Shown: positions 35,983 through 47,400 of the stretch, one piece after another
Position numbering within the stretch: position 1 is the first letter of the stretch
How the letters are laid out: each line of letters starts with the position of its first letter
DNA from: Oryzias latipes
Lineage: Eukaryota > Chordata > Actinopteri > Beloniformes > Adrianichthyidae
Assembly: GCF_002234675.1 (NCBI RefSeq)
Contig: NC_019871.2
Coordinates: forward strand, 15,408,331-15,472,330
DNA: 64,000 nt
Reading direction: 5' to 3'
Program-made: the position numbers and the translations under genes
The notes under the pieces: model-generated
Told to the model about the DNA's origin: nothing
Database searches by the model: none
What the model saw: the letters and a program-made list of their open reading frames with translations, nothing else

Positions 35983-38900
35983 TGGTGGGAGACGCTCACC
36001 CAGCTGGTTTGGGTTTGCTCTGTTTCTGTTGTCTCTGTGCAGTCAGGTCAGCGGAGACGGTTGGGATTTTGCATGGATTTCAAATACACTGGCTCATTTT
36101 TCAGAAGGGGAAAAAAAGCCTATTCAGTTTTCTACTTGTATTTATTTTTTTCCTAAAATGATTTTAGATCAGCTGAGAACATACGAGCAGAAAAAGAAGT
36201 GAAAGAAGTGGGGAGAGTAGGCAGAGATGTGAGTGAAGATAGCTGACCATGGCGCGTGGCTGTCATGTCATCCTGTCATTAGCAAGTTGTTTGGGTCTTT
36301 AATTCATCATTCAGACCTTTATTGACTGGTGAGTGGGAGATCACTATCAGTAGGAGACAAAAGTGGCTTTGAAAAAACACACGTTCACCAGCTGCTCCTC
36401 ATTTCCCAACACCAAACAGATATCCTATAAGATCATATGCATATAGGTCACATCATATGGAAAAGCAACATTTTTACCATTTATTCTGATCTCGTGTTCA
36501 GATATAGCCTTTTAAAATCCATTTCAGTGATCCTATAAGCAATGTATGTTGTAGCACCGCATATCAGGCTGCTTAGTGCGTTACTGGTGTGTCTTTCTCC
36601 ATAACATTATCCTGCATTTTTCAGGAATTCGGATATAGGAGTCACTTTGTATATTATGTGTTTGTGTTTTGGGGAGGGTGTGTCATGGGAACATGCTTTG
36701 TACTAGCTTAGCCACCTGTCTGTCATTGGACATGTCTCTGCTCATATTCCCTCTCACAAACACATGCATGCATGCTCATACGCACGCTCCTCCGGGACAC
36801 GCTTGGGCCATCTGGCTCAGCCTGTTCGGATTTTCCTTCATTTTGTGTGACCCGTTGACCCCCGAACCTCCACAGGGTTCAGGAAGACGGCGTCACACCC
36901 TGTCATTGCTGCGACGACACGGTTTGGGGTTTGTCGCCTTATACGGTGAACATGAGCAGTTAGAATTTGAGTGTAAATTAAAATATCCAACCCTCTTGCA
37001 GCTTCAGTCTTTCTACGGATCAACCTGGGAATGTGGATCCTCAGTGCTCTTTACACGTTGCTTTAATCAGTCTCTTTCATGCTTTTGCTTCACTCAAAAT
37101 AAAACTGTAATTTATATAGCATGGGTTTATTAAAAGTTACTGCATTTGTCAGCATCTTTAAAGTCTTCAATCAGCATGTTCTCTTGCATGTGCCTGATCA
37201 GTCTGATCTAGTGCGTTTACTTCTAAGGTCATCTTCTTTTTATGTCTTTTATTACCTGTGACTCTTAGCACTTGACACTTTCAGCGGCTCCCCATGGCTC
37301 TGAAAGATAAGGGTTAATGGATTTGTGGTGACTAAAGTTTTTATCGCAATTTGATCTGCTCTTGCTTTGTTTACAATGGAACAATTTTGGTTAAATCTAA
37401 GTATTGATTATTATTCATTAGTGATCATATCCTGAAATATGAATCTCCTCCATATTGGTAAAGGCAATATTTATACAAAATAGGTTTCTGATTCTGCTTG
37501 TTTTGCTCTCACTAACTTAACTCTTTGCTCTGACAAATTAAAATTCTTTTTTTTTCTCTGAACATTTTCAAATATTTCAATGCTTTTACTCTAATTTTTT
37601 TCAAATCCAAAACTTCTTAAATATTGACCTGCAGCTTTGGCCTGCTAGCTATCAATTGAAAATCAGCAAATCAATGAGCTTAATAGCTTCTCATTAGCCA
37701 CTTGATACATTTCCAGGGCTAACATCAGAACCTGTCAGCACTTCCTAATCAATACAGTCTAAAAGCATTATTCAAGCTGGACCCACACTGAACACCTCTT
37801 GAACAGCAGAAATTGGCTGTATATTTCTGCGTGGAGTTGAAGATCCCATTGTCAGTTTCTGGTTTGAAGCAGTGCCTCCTTAAAGTTTTCTGATATGCTA
37901 ACAAAAATCTCATTAGTGGCAACGTCTATGCTCTCCAAACAAACAGCAATCTTCTTCCCAGCCGCACAATGTCCTGCAGACGGTCATTTGGTGCTGATAA
38001 CGAAACCTCATTAGGGGGATTTTAATAAGTAACCTCTTTTTTATTTTATTTTATTTTTTTGTGTCCGGTCTCAAGTCGTTCATTAAAGCAGCCTGTTGTT
38101 TGGGCCTGGAGAGTCATCCTGCGAGGTCTTTGATCGGGCCAGGATGCTGCTGCTAAGAACAGGGCCAGCCCCACCATCGCCCTCAGCACACAGCCATGCT
38201 AAGCTTAACTCTGCTTTTTTTTAATGCCAAGCTGTGAGTGTGGGCATGTGTGTGATTTTCCTCACCTCAGAGGTTACAAAAACACCACCATCCAGCCTTC
38301 AGGTAAGGCCTACAAGAGATCATCCAAGATGCCCGCTCTCCCAAGCGGACATTCCCCTGGTATTGTCACCACAGCTGGTATTTACTAACGAAGGCGAAAA
38401 ATGAATAGAAAGAATGTCAGCACATTCACACTTAATGAATCGACTGGTGTGCTTGCAATAGCCTCCGTGCATGTGATGCGAGTTTCCCAAACAAATCAGG
38501 TACTGCTGTAAAGAAGGGATGGGGGGGGGGGTACAGGAGGCTGAAGGTGGAGGCTGGCAGCGGAGCCGTTGGCCGCTGAAGCAGATGGAGAGAGAGGGAA
38601 CGTGGATGGTGGAGGACAGGGCAACGGAGATAAATCATTAGAGAGCAGGTTATTGGAAATGCGGGGAGATAAAAGAGTGAAGAAGCCAGTAATTGCCTTA
38701 AAGATCAGACTACAAAGCATTACTTTGGATTTTACAAGGCCAGCCAACAACAAAAGAGCAGTAATTTATGAGCTCAGTGTAAAAGAATAGCATAATTACA
38801 TTAAAAATTAATGCTAATGAGGGCTAAAATGGGAAAGGTGGTTATTATGAAAGTTTGTATTCATCTTCTCGGGGTTGAATGATGGCTAGTGGCTTGATTA

Positions 38901-41900
38901 ATGGCTTAATTTCTATCAATTAGCAGGCAAAAAAAATCTCCACTGAGACGAGCCTAAATTGAGCATTGAATTACACATCTTTACCACAGTGCAGGGAGGG
39001 GGGGGGGTGCATTACTGAAGCCTGGAAACTGATGGATGCTGCCACACAAGTAAGAAAGTAAGGTTTGGGACGTACACAGTTTTGCAACTTTGTCCCTATA
39101 TTTACTAAACTTCTCCTACAGCCTTTTGTCTTGGTTTTAAAGCTGCAAATCTGGTAACATTTTCTGGACTTTTGCTGCCTGACATTCCGTGGTAGAGGGC
39201 AGATGTAGCTTCTCCCGTGTCCCTGAAGGGCACAGCATACACCCTAAAGGCTCAAAGGTAGAGCAGTCCTCCACCTTACAGCTGCATAGTTTCAAAGCAT
39301 TGGCTAGAAATGTATTGAAAATCTACAATCCTGACTCCAAGATGCCACGTTTTTTTTAAGTGACAAGATTAAGTTATATGACTTAAAAAACAAAAGATTA
39401 ACTGAAACTATTCATTTATTAAATGCAGTAGGTTACAGAAAGGAATTTACTGAAGATTTATACGTGAATGTAAAAATTGATACCATAAATGTTCATTCCT
39501 TATTATTCTAAGGAGTGGGGTTGAGAATGTTTACAGTTTAAGTAAATTAACACTTTTCTTCATCGAAGAAAAAAATGTTCCTCTAAAAACCACATCTTCA
39601 TGCGGTATACATGGAGTTTTCTTAATTATGTTGTTGTAGCCTAATCATTTCATAACATTCTTCAAAGGCTTTTGCTAAATAACTGTAAAAACCATTTCAG
39701 CGAAAAACTCTTGTTTACATTTAGGATTTTCTTGATTAAAACATCAAGTGCTGCGCAAATTTAGTCGGCCCGCCGCTGCAGTCAATTACTGAAATTACTC
39801 AGCGGCCACAACTCATGCAGCTCTGCTGATCTTGATTGACGAACTGTAGGCCAGAGACAAGTCTTACAAGGACAACACAGCCATGGCCCACAGGCCGAAC
39901 ACACATGTGTTGTGGAACAGCACCCTCTTCTGGCGTAGACGTGTAGTTGCTGTGTGATAGTGCCGTCTGCACGGCTAAAGAGACGAGCTGAAATCCTTGT
40001 CTATCAGCTGCTTTGATTTTCCCTCCTCATCTTTGGGTCTTAATCAATGAAGTGGACAAACAGCTATTAAGAGAAAACAATAGTCTATTGATCTTGAGGC
40101 GCTCATTAGCACCGCTGTCTATCCAACTAATTTCGGTAATGAGAGGGCAGGCAAGTTTTCTGAGCCCGTCTTTGTACCAGAGCACAGACATGCATTGATT
40201 TAATCACGCAGGGACACAAACACACATTGTCACACCCTGCTTGGTCACTATCCCTCATTCAGATTTGAATAAACAAAATATTAGCTTACATTCTTTCCTC
40301 GTCCTGATAATGAATATTACACTTACACCATAAAGAGATTAAAAAAAACAGACTTTGCTGAATGTTTTATTAACACCTTTTCCCCTCATTTGGTTTGTTT
40401 TCTAATATCTTTCTCAGCTTTCACTTCTCTCTAAAAGATAAGGATTCCTAATGCGGTGACAATTGAGTCGACCTGTTAAATTAATTTGCCAGATAATGTG
40501 TCAATATTAAATATCAACTTTGACCTCTCCGAGCTGCAGAGTGCGCTCACCCAGCAAGAGTATTGATTTTTTGTCCTCCTCGGAGTTCGCCGGGCCAGCA
40601 CTCAAAGTCCATTATTTTTGATTTTCTCATGAAATACATATCTTTTCCCGCTGACATCTGACAAACAGCATATGGAAGTCATTTTATCTACCAATAATGT
40701 GTTTGTCAAAAAGTCTGAGGCCTTAATGGATCCCTGCATGGCACACGGGCAGCACAGCAGCAGAAGATGCCGGGAGATAACGTGTGTGGCTCTCCGCACG
40801 CAGATTGTGCGGTTACCGTTTGTGTAGGGCGCTCTTGTTTAAAGGACAGCAAACAAGAGTTCATTGGGGGGAAAAAACAAAACAAATGAAGTAAGCTAAA
40901 CTAATTGAGGGGCCACAATGTTAAATCAGTCTCTCCCAGAGTCGCACATATTCAGCACATTATCTCTACACACCGTTGTGTATAGAGATAGCGGTGTGAA
41001 GGACAGGCCACCGTCTACTGGAGGATATTGGGCCAGTGTTCAGACTTCATCAAGCGGCCCAGTCAAGGTAACGGCTATTTTTGGAGCTGCCGGGCAATCG
41101 GTCTCTGCTCACATCTTCTCACGCCGCATGACAAGCTGATCACCTGTCAGTTAAGGAAGGCGTAATGTTTTTCGTCACTCAGTCGTCCGGCCCTACACGG
41201 CATTAAGATCAAAAGCGGGTTTGTTGAAGTGCTGATGCCTTTAATCGCATGTGACATTTTTGCTGTGAACGCGGAAACAAACATGATTTATTCATTTGAC
41301 ACCAAGGCTATGAAGATGAGTTGATACACAGCTGTAGCTGCTTTTAATTGGTATTATCCCATCTGGATGTGTTTGTGTTTGTGTTGCTTTGTCCAGTGAC
41401 CATAAAACATTTGTGAAAGCTGGGATTTCACATGTTTGGCGGCACATGCTCCCTGGTTCCTCTCAGTGTATGTGTTTTGATGACAGCCTACATCAGTGCG
41501 GCAGAGAAACATGGATGTCTGCTGGATTGACAGATAGAAAGATGGTAGAGTGCAGGAGAGGATGGATGGATGGGAACGAGAAGGATGAATATTGACTGAT
41601 CAGTGGAGAGATTGACAGCTAGAGAATAATGGGAGCATTCAGACTTTTTTTTTCCCTCCCTGTCGCTAACTTTCGTGGCGTACCTATTTTTTGCCTTCCC
41701 ACGCGACAAAGACTGCTCTTGAATTCTTGAAATGATTTGTTATCTGATATGCAGAATCCTGATGTGTTTATATCCAGGAGTGATTTCTTGGAAACCCTTT
41801 GTGTCTCTTTTGGGGGAGATCGGACAAGCTGGAATGGAATACTCTCTGATACATGAACAGTGTATGAAACTTAATCACATTTAGTCTCTGTAATGAAATT

Positions 41901-43151
41901 CCACTGCAGTGAGTTTGTGTTCATATTTTGATTATTTTACAATGCCATTATCTGAGTGTAATTCACTGTCTGGCTATTACCTTGTTAGTATGTTTTTTTT
42001 CTGTCTCTGCCTTTTGTAAGAATGCCATGTCCTTGGCCAAGCAGGAGAGCTTTTTCTCTGAGGCCAAGATTAAAATAGGAGACTATCATATCTCATCTTG
42101 TATGTGTCAAATAGCATTATACAAGGGAGAGCTCCCAACCCAGATGAAATCAGGGGCTTTTTAGGACACGACAAGGGATAGCTGATGCTCCATGTGAGTC
42201 CTTCTGGATATGTGTGCTTTTGTTTATGTTTTTTTTTTTCTTTTTCTCTGTGGAACATGTGTTTCAGAGGGAACTTCTCTGGAGGAGCAAGTGAGAAGGA
42301 TAAAGGACATCGAGGCCATCGAGAGTGATTCTTTTGTTCCTCAGGCTTTCAAATCATCCCGGGACGTTGTAAAGGTGCGTTCCGTCTCTCTTTCTCTCAA
42401 AAACCTTCAATCTGTAGCTTTTTACTCCGTCTCTTATTGAATTTCCCCCCCTTCTCTGCAATGCTGCGCGGTCTGTCCAGAGACGGCAGAGACCAAATCA
42501 AGCTCTCCCATTCAGCACCATTTGTGCAGACCCCCCCCCCATTCGCCACCTCTGAAGCAGCAGCAGCAGCACCCACACAAAAGCTGCTACAGGCTTTTTC
42601 CTTGTGTCCCGCCTCTGTGGCGTTTTACCCCCCTCTGGTTGTGCAGATGCAGACAAAATACAGGGGTCATTATGGAAATGTTTCCGTCTCTCAAGCAACA
42701 GGAATTAGATTTGTTGGGGCTCATGTCTGCTTTAAAAAGAAAAAAGGGGGGGGGGAGCGTTCGACAACGAAAGACTTGTACTTCATCTTTTGATATGCTT
42801 GATAAAGATTTAAGACTCAAATAGCTCCAGATTTCACATTATTAAACCAAATTCAGATTTCAAATCGGTTTAAATATTGATTTTTTTTTTTTAGAAATTC
42901 CACGTGAATACTATTGCAGGATTGTTCTTTGGTCAGCTTAAAATCCGATATGTTAGACATACTGGAGCATCTGCTCAAGCATATGTTTAATTCTGAAAAA
43001 AGTTATCTTCAAAGATTCTAGAACTAGAAGAAAATAAATAAAAGTTCAAATAATTTTTCCCTAACGGCTCATTTGATCTTGCCGTCAGTCATAAAAGACT
43101 CAGTTTTAACATTCAGATGTGTTTTTTCATCCATGTTTTTGTTAACTTTAA

Positions 43152-43191
<40 letters not shown>

Positions 43192-46100
43192 TACAAAATA
43201 TTAATTATGGATGTCGTTTCTTTATAAAGTAAAAGCTGAACATTTTTAATTTATGGACCATATAATTTTGGCTTACATATAAAAGTACAGTAAATTTGCT
43301 ATACATACTATAAATGTTTGTATTTTAATACATTTCGAACATGTTAAGAGTTATGGCTAAAAACAGCATGAAATTCAACTGGCCAAAAATAATGTCTTTG
43401 CTAGCAACTTGCATATGTTTTGAGGTTAGGGGGTCAAAGCAGAGCACAAGTGTCCAGGACTTATTAAGAAAGATGCTGGTTACATCCACAATTTTTTTAG
43501 CCAACATGCACATATTATAAAACAACAAACTGTATCCTACAAACTTCTCTATATTTGTAAGTCAGTGTGGATAAAAGTGATTATAGCCAAAAAAGTGTTC
43601 AGTGTTTGTAGACTGATGCTAATATATGTTTTTTTTAACCAATGAATGGTAACTATAAATGATTATCATTTGACACTCAAGAGAAACTTTCTAAATATAT
43701 TTAAGAAACTAAAAAAAGCAAACGTGCTTCCTTTAAAGCCAGCTGCATTCATTAAAAATGGATATTCTGCATATCAGTCCACAAGACTATAATGAGTAGT
43801 TTTAGTGTCTGCTATTTGGCTCAACATCATCTTTCTTGGTCTGTGTGTTTCACATCCTTCTCACTTTTAGTATCGTGCCAAATAAACCTCAAAAAGCTAC
43901 TTCCAGCTTGGTAAACATTTGCTCTAAAGCTGCTGTTAAGATTCTTAAAGATACACGGTCTCCACAGTGTTTATTCTGATATTTCTTCTTTCTTATGAAC
44001 GAAAAACAAAACACGCCTTTTATTAAAATATGGTGGTTATGACAGTTTTAAGACATAAAATTCAAAACTTTAACACCTTCATTGATCTTAGTAAACAAAA
44101 TCTACTTAAAAGTTGTTGTTTTTTTTGTTGTTTTTAGCTTTTCCTTCTGTATTGTACTTTTAGGGTACATATAGTATTTATGATTTCTAACAAAGTTTTC
44201 TAACATTTTGTCTTTTGGCAGTATAACGCAGATGACACCATTGCACTTATGTGAAATAAGTATTTTGTGTGTGTGTGTCAAAGTACCAAAAGAGGACAAC
44301 AGTCAGCTAGAAACAAATGTATTTTACTTTCAAGGATTTTATTTTCTACCTCTATTTGAAAGTAATTCCGACCATCTGTTCATAATTCAAATCTCAAATA
44401 AGGACCTTTTCATAATGATCTAAATATTTTAGTATTCAATATTTACTTGGAGTGAAGCAATCTCTACTGATAACCTATAAACCTATAAATTCATTCTGGT
44501 CATTTGTATGTTTTTTTTACCTAATAAGCTGCTCTGTTAGTGCCATCTGCTGGACAAATATCAAATTACAAAAACTTTTTTTTTTTACATTTGTGTCCAA
44601 ATTCAACATCTCATGCTTTTAAAATGATTCATGTCTATATTCTTTTTTTAAATGAATGTGCCTAAAATAAACACTGAATTATAATCCATTATAGTTTTAT
44701 AATACAGTGTGTTCAAACTCCATATTTGGTAGCATTCTATGCACGTATTTTGTTTCCATTGTACTATACGGCTGCTTGTTAATTCTGTCCAGTTCAATTT
44801 GTGCTCAGTTTCAGCTTTCAATAATATTCATTTCAGATTAAAAGTCACAGATTTGTTGTGTTTTGTGTGTTTTGGGAAGCACAGACTGAGCCAGCTGAGG
44901 TGAAAGTGGAGTCAGAGAGGGCGTATTCTCAGGACATCTCTCTTCCCACATCTATAATCTACAATGACAATGACACGCTTGCCCATCCCAGTGTAAGTTC
45001 TCCTCTGACAAACCCTTTCTCATTATCTTCTTTTGTGTCCCCTCGAGCCATCAACCGGCTTTCTAGAGTTTTCTTAAAAGTCTTGGAACCAATAATTGCT
45101 TAATTGGGAAGCTTAGATAAATTGGTTTCATTTCTTGATCTTTTATTTGCTGCATTTTTGATTTGTGTATAGGGTTTGAGTTTACAGATTCATAGACATA
45201 GTTGGTAAACTTTTTTTCTTCTTTTAGAACTGCAAATCCTGCTACCAATACTACCACAATATTCACTTCATTGCAGTGTACGAAGTCAGTGCATCAAATT
45301 GTACACGACATAGCCTTCTAACATCACCTCTTCCTCTGACTGCAAACCAATCATGAAAAACGAGGAGGAAAACTTTAAACTCCAATAACACTCCCTGGGG
45401 CTTCACACTCATCTATCTCCACTAGGAAAACTAAGTTATGCCCTGATGTATGCAGATAACCCACTCACATACAAGCACAATGCCCCCCAGCCCAACACAC
45501 ACACAGGCAAAGACTCTCAGACAGGCTGATGTATGGTTGCAATATGCCCCAGGCGGGCCCTGGCCCCAGCTCCAGCTCCAGCTCCACATCCCATTAGAAC
45601 AGATGAGTCCCATTAGCCCAGCTCAGATACTGTCATCCCACACACACAGCCTCATTAGCACCATGACACTCGCACAGAGCCGACAGACAGAACCCTACTG
45701 GTGTCGAATCTTACACGCAGATAACGTGCACTGCAGCTGTAAAGCAGCTCGAGTTGGAAATGAAAGATTGACATGCTCGAGGCGGGGGGCCAGCCATCTG
45801 CATAATGCCATCTTATCAGCACATCGATGTACAGTATATACACACTGCCAGCATGTCAACATTGTTCCTCATCCTCAGATAAATACATGCAACGAGAATG
45901 GGGGAAAAAAAACCTCCCGTCCGCCTCAGTGCTTTACTTCTCAGTCATTTATGTTACTCCCTAATAAACAGATGCTGTCATTCATCAGACACTTGCAGCA
46001 GCCGTTTTATAGCCCCTTTACAATCAATATCACCTCTGCTTGCAATGCTCCACAATAAATAAAAACCCACACGAGGCTGAGATTATGAGTTATATGTTGA

Positions 46101-46732
46101 AACTCGTGTGAAATTGAAACTGAGCAGATATGACCAGAAAAGGGCCATGAAAAGACCTCAATACATTATAACATTGTCTCTGTGCCAGCAACTACACTGA
46201 GGTCACATGGATGTCAGTGGGAAATACTGATAACTGTGTCATAAACTTGCATGGGATCAGAAGCCATTTGTTTCTGTCAGAGTGTGAGGTGATGAGGAAA
46301 TCAGCCTGAACACACACATGAACACACAATACGCACAACTTAGACTTTGGGCTTGGTCATACAGACATGTATTTGCACAGGCTGTAAATACACGTCACTG
46401 CATATATTTCTGTATGTTGAATGTTGGCAAAAGTAAAGCAAAGCTATGTAAAGCACTAAGGTTTCAAACTACAGCCTGTAAAACATTTTGACCTCACATA
46501 CAATATAAAAATTCTATTGTTTTATATTTTATTCCAGTATGTTCACCAAAGTAGGACTCCATATTTGTCAAATATGAAGACTGTGATTTTGTTTATGTCT
46601 TTGTGCTTAGTAACATGTCCTTTCTGCACTGTCCTGCAGCTGTTCGTGGACAAGGAGCAGGCTGAGGAGCTTTGGCTGAACAGACTGGTCTCACTGCGAC
46701 AAGAGAGGCTGATGGGAAGCCCTGTTACTTGA
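26974..46732 (+). CDS. rsrc1: Arginine/serine-rich coiled-coil protein 1, C-terminal part (four exons)
   Basis: Coding exons at 26974-27045, 42268-42374, 44885-44992 and 46640-46732 join in frame (72+107+108+93 nt; phases 1, 1, 0, 0) and give about 125 C-terminal residues. RSRC1 is a nuclear SR-related protein involved in 3' splice-site selection and alternative splicing. The visible part holds an E/K/R-rich coiled coil ([14 protein letters not shown], then [20 protein letters not shown]), an acidic linker, and the family's hallmark C-terminus [12 protein letters not shown] before TGA. Human RSRC1, as I recall it, ends almost identically ([12 protein letters not shown]) and also has [10 protein letters not shown] and LAHPNLF, matching the exon joins here. 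The N-terminal RS domain must lie upstream of the window: no RS-rich exon is visible in 1-26973. The introns of 15.2 kb, 2.5 kb and 1.6 kb fit a gene that is very large in vertebrates. mlf1 follows on the same strand, as in human 3q25. Confidence 0.93.
27060..27740. repeat. Unassigned repeat-like block with tacgg motifs
   Basis: This stretch directly behind an rsrc1 exon differs from its surroundings. It is CpG-rich and carries recurrent words on both strands: cttacgggtgg, gtcgtacgggca, catacggcagc, acccgtatgtca, cccgtacggtt. Paired phrases (gcaggtgatacaggg and tatcacctgcacacc) suggest inverted termini of a decayed transposon. I do not recognise the family. Confidence 0.35.
31020..31430. promoter_or_regulatory. 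Possible conserved non-coding elements in rsrc1 intron
   Basis: Two complex stretches (31020-31165 and 31245-31430) follow a C12 run at 31005-31016. Notable words are catatattttaatgagacg, ctaattatgtgg, gaccattaaatattcagcc and ggtttcctctgagac. No coding potential. Inference only. Confidence 0.33.
31780..32110. promoter_or_regulatory. Possible conserved non-coding element in rsrc1 intron
   Basis: Complex sequence with atgaatactaatggggc, caaattagaatc, gttttaattacaaaggcc and gtgatctaatcacattaac, the last a near-palindrome (gtgat-ctaatcac). It also carries CpG-containing words (ggcgcgtgacc, gtggcgtgccacg) that would normally be depleted in unconstrained intron. Inference only. Confidence 0.35.
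33801..33834. repeat. (CA)17 microsatellite
   Basis: Uninterrupted CA dinucleotide run of about 34 bp within the 15.2-kb rsrc1 intron. Confidence 0.97.
34992..35016. repeat. (AC)n microsatellite
   Basis: A 25-bp AC run. A second short AC run lies about 85 bp downstream (35098-35114). Confidence 0.95.
35320..35420. promoter_or_regulatory. Possible short conserved element in rsrc1 intron
   Basis: Contains cccaattaagtaattagttg and ctctaattatagagttg, a cluster of three TAATT cores within 50 bp, the second of which is palindromic. It lies between AC-repeat-rich stretches. Inference only. Confidence 0.28.
35944..35980. repeat. (AC)n microsatellite
   Basis: A 37-bp AC run. Reading frames crossing it (THTHTH) are artefacts. 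Confidence 0.97.
37620..38040. promoter_or_regulatory. Possible conserved non-coding element in rsrc1 intron
   Basis: A 400-bp stretch of complex sequence with ctatcaattgaaaatcagc, gagcttaatagcttctcatt, cctaatcaatacagtc, gctgataacgaaacctcatt and ggattttaataagtaacc. Homeodomain-type cores recur every 30-60 bp, with almost no simple repeat until the T-rich run at 38037. One of the longest such stretches here. Inference only. Confidence 0.38.
38640..38960. promoter_or_regulatory. Possible conserved non-coding element in rsrc1 intron
   Basis: Strong candidate by texture. In about 300 bp there are gaagccagtaattgcc, gagcagtaatttatgagc, a TAATTA at 38793-38798, aaaattaatgctaatgaggg, cttgattaatggcttaattt and ctatcaattagcagg. 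This is a dense homeodomain-site cluster in otherwise complex sequence, preceded by a G11 run at 38521-38531. An open frame at 38569-38790 has no recognisable product. Inference only. Confidence 0.42.
39740..40210. promoter_or_regulatory. Possible conserved non-coding elements in rsrc1 intron
   Basis: Two complex blocks (39740-39910 and 40005-40205). The first has cagtcaattactgaaattac and tcttgattgacgaactg. The second has cttaatcaatgaagtgg, acagctattaagagaaaaca (SOX-like acaatag follows), cgctcattagcacc and caactaatttcggtaatgag. Inference only. Confidence 0.38.
40440..40620. promoter_or_regulatory. Possible conserved non-coding element in rsrc1 intron
   Basis: Complex block with ctaatgcggtgacaattgag, gttaaattaatttgccag, gtcaatattaaatatcaac and ctttgacctctcc, the last a nuclear-receptor-like TGACCT half-site. 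Texture resembles the 38640-38960 block. Inference only. Confidence 0.36.
41060..41320. promoter_or_regulatory. Possible conserved non-coding element in rsrc1 intron
   Basis: Complex, CpG-containing block with aaggtaacggctatttttgg, agctgatcacctgtcag (near-palindromic, E-box cacctg), ggcattaagatcaaaagcg (TCF/LEF-like) and acatgatttattcatttg. It lies about 1 kb upstream of the next rsrc1 exon. Inference only. Confidence 0.32.
42268..42374 (+). CDS. rsrc1: rsrc1 internal coding exon
   Basis: Acceptor gtttcag ends at 42267, after a T-rich tract, and the donor is gtgcgt at 42375. The 107-nt exon takes one base from the previous exon and ends at a codon boundary. It encodes [20 protein letters not shown] followed by [13 protein letters not shown]. 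The [10 protein letters not shown] block is the most conserved motif in the C-terminal half of RSRC1. Confidence 0.93.
42375..44884 (+). other. rsrc1: rsrc1 2.5-kb intron
   Basis: AT-rich intron. It holds a C9 run near 42530, a (TA)12 microsatellite at 43160-43183 and a CTCF-like motif at 44540-44553. I see no other gene or confident element. Confidence 0.8.
44540..44553 (-). promoter_or_regulatory. CTCF-like motif
   Basis: The - strand reads CCAGCAGATGGCAC, a full match to the CTCF core consensus CCASYAGRKGGCRS. It lies in the rsrc1 intron before the penultimate exon. Similar words occur in fish repeats, so binding is not certain. Confidence 0.45.
44885..44992 (+). CDS. rsrc1: rsrc1 internal coding exon (acidic linker)
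   Basis: A 36-codon exon in phase 0 at both ends, flanked by acag at 44884 and a strong gtaagt donor at 44993. It reads [16 protein letters not shown], then [20 protein letters not shown]. The last residues match the LAHPN position just before the terminal exon in the human protein. The acceptor has a weak pyrimidine tract (tttgggaagcacag). Confidence 0.9.
44993..46639 (+). other. rsrc1: rsrc1 last intron
   Basis: 1.6-kb intron. 45450-46060 is more complex and contains an open frame with no recognisable protein. Short AC-rich bits and a (CAGCTC)n-like repeat (near 45569-45590) are present. Nothing else is evident. Confidence 0.75.
46640..46732 (+). CDS. rsrc1: rsrc1 terminal coding exon
   Basis: Acceptor tcctgcag ends at 46639. 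The exon encodes [19 protein letters not shown], then [11 protein letters not shown] and a TGA stop at 46730-46732. The 3' UTR is short: two overlapping AATAAA signals lie at 46838-46843 and 46842-46847, about 110 bp after the stop. Confidence 0.95.
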   Translation: MFVDKEQAEELWLNRLVSLRQERLMGSPVT

Positions 46733-46837
46733 AGACAAGAAGACAGTGATTTTTATAGCATCACAATCTGTGTGATGTTTTGTCATGTTTTTTGTTTCCA
46801 ATCAGTCCTGATATGTTGATATGTCTACTTTTACTAA

Positions 46838-46847
46838 AATAAATAAA
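46838..46847 (+). terminator. rsrc1: rsrc1 polyadenylation signal
   Basis: Two overlapping AATAAA hexamers (ataaataaag context) lie about 110 bp downstream of the rsrc1 stop codon, followed by a GT-rich stretch (gagctgttgtccc). This is the first good poly(A) signal after the stop. It is inferred from sequence alone. Confidence 0.6.
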
Positions 46848-47400
46848 GAACGAGCTGTTGTCCCTATATATGCGTTGGCTATTTGGTTATGTAAAGGATA
46901 AATGCCTTGTGTTGATGTTTTCTCGGTGCTGTGCTTCTGTTTAAGTAAAGGTAGATTCTTGGCAGTGAGTAAACTCACAAGTCTACTTGTGGAACTGCCA
47001 CACTGTAAATCTACACTGAGCCTGGGACCTGACGTATAACTCTTATGCTCTTCAAATAGTCTGTGCCGTAATAGAATTATGATTAAGAAGGTGCACAGAC
47101 TTGAACAAACCCACCCTTTATGCTTTGGCTGCTTGAATAATTGTTTTTAGGGTACTTTTGACTGTTTTACCTGCAGGTAGATGCTCCCCAGTATGGCTTT
47201 ATGAATAAAGCTATAAATCTTTTCAAAACAAAGGATTGAATAGTTCATCTTTGAATTGCATTAATCATGCCAAGAACTATTTTCTCTGTTCTATTTAAAA
47301 GTAAGTAAATGCAATTAAATTGGCCTTATATGGATAATTGAGATAACCTCCCTCGTGGGGAGCTGCTCTAGTCAGATAAGAAAAGGCTTAATTTTCAAGA
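46848..47400. other. Intergenic, rsrc1 3' end to mlf1 promoter
   Basis: AT-rich sequence without a recognisable gene or repeat; a second AATAAA-type word lies near 47204. The mlf1 promoter region begins at about 47400, where CpG content rises. Confidence 0.6.

Larger units (their letters stand above)
27046..42267 (+). other. rsrc1: rsrc1 15.2-kb intron
   Basis: Intron from donor gtaagc (27046) to acceptor gtttcag (42267). It contains an unassigned repeat-like block at 27060-27730, several AC microsatellites, and a run of possible regulatory elements between 31 and 41.3 kb, listed separately. In 27730-30950, 32110-34980 and 36200-37600 I see no gene or confident repeat. Confidence 0.8.

Noticed and set aside
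36669..37133. 154-residue open frame on the + strand
   Set aside because: No family resemblance, and the codon pattern is not protein-like; intronic.
38569..38790. 73-residue open frame on the + strand
   Set aside because: It overlaps the TAAT-rich block; the residues show no family resemblance and there are no splice sites.
45450..46058. 202-residue open frame on the + strand
   Set aside because: Low-complexity His/Ser/Thr/Gln-rich composition from AC repeats and no recognisable domain; it lies in the last rsrc1 intron.
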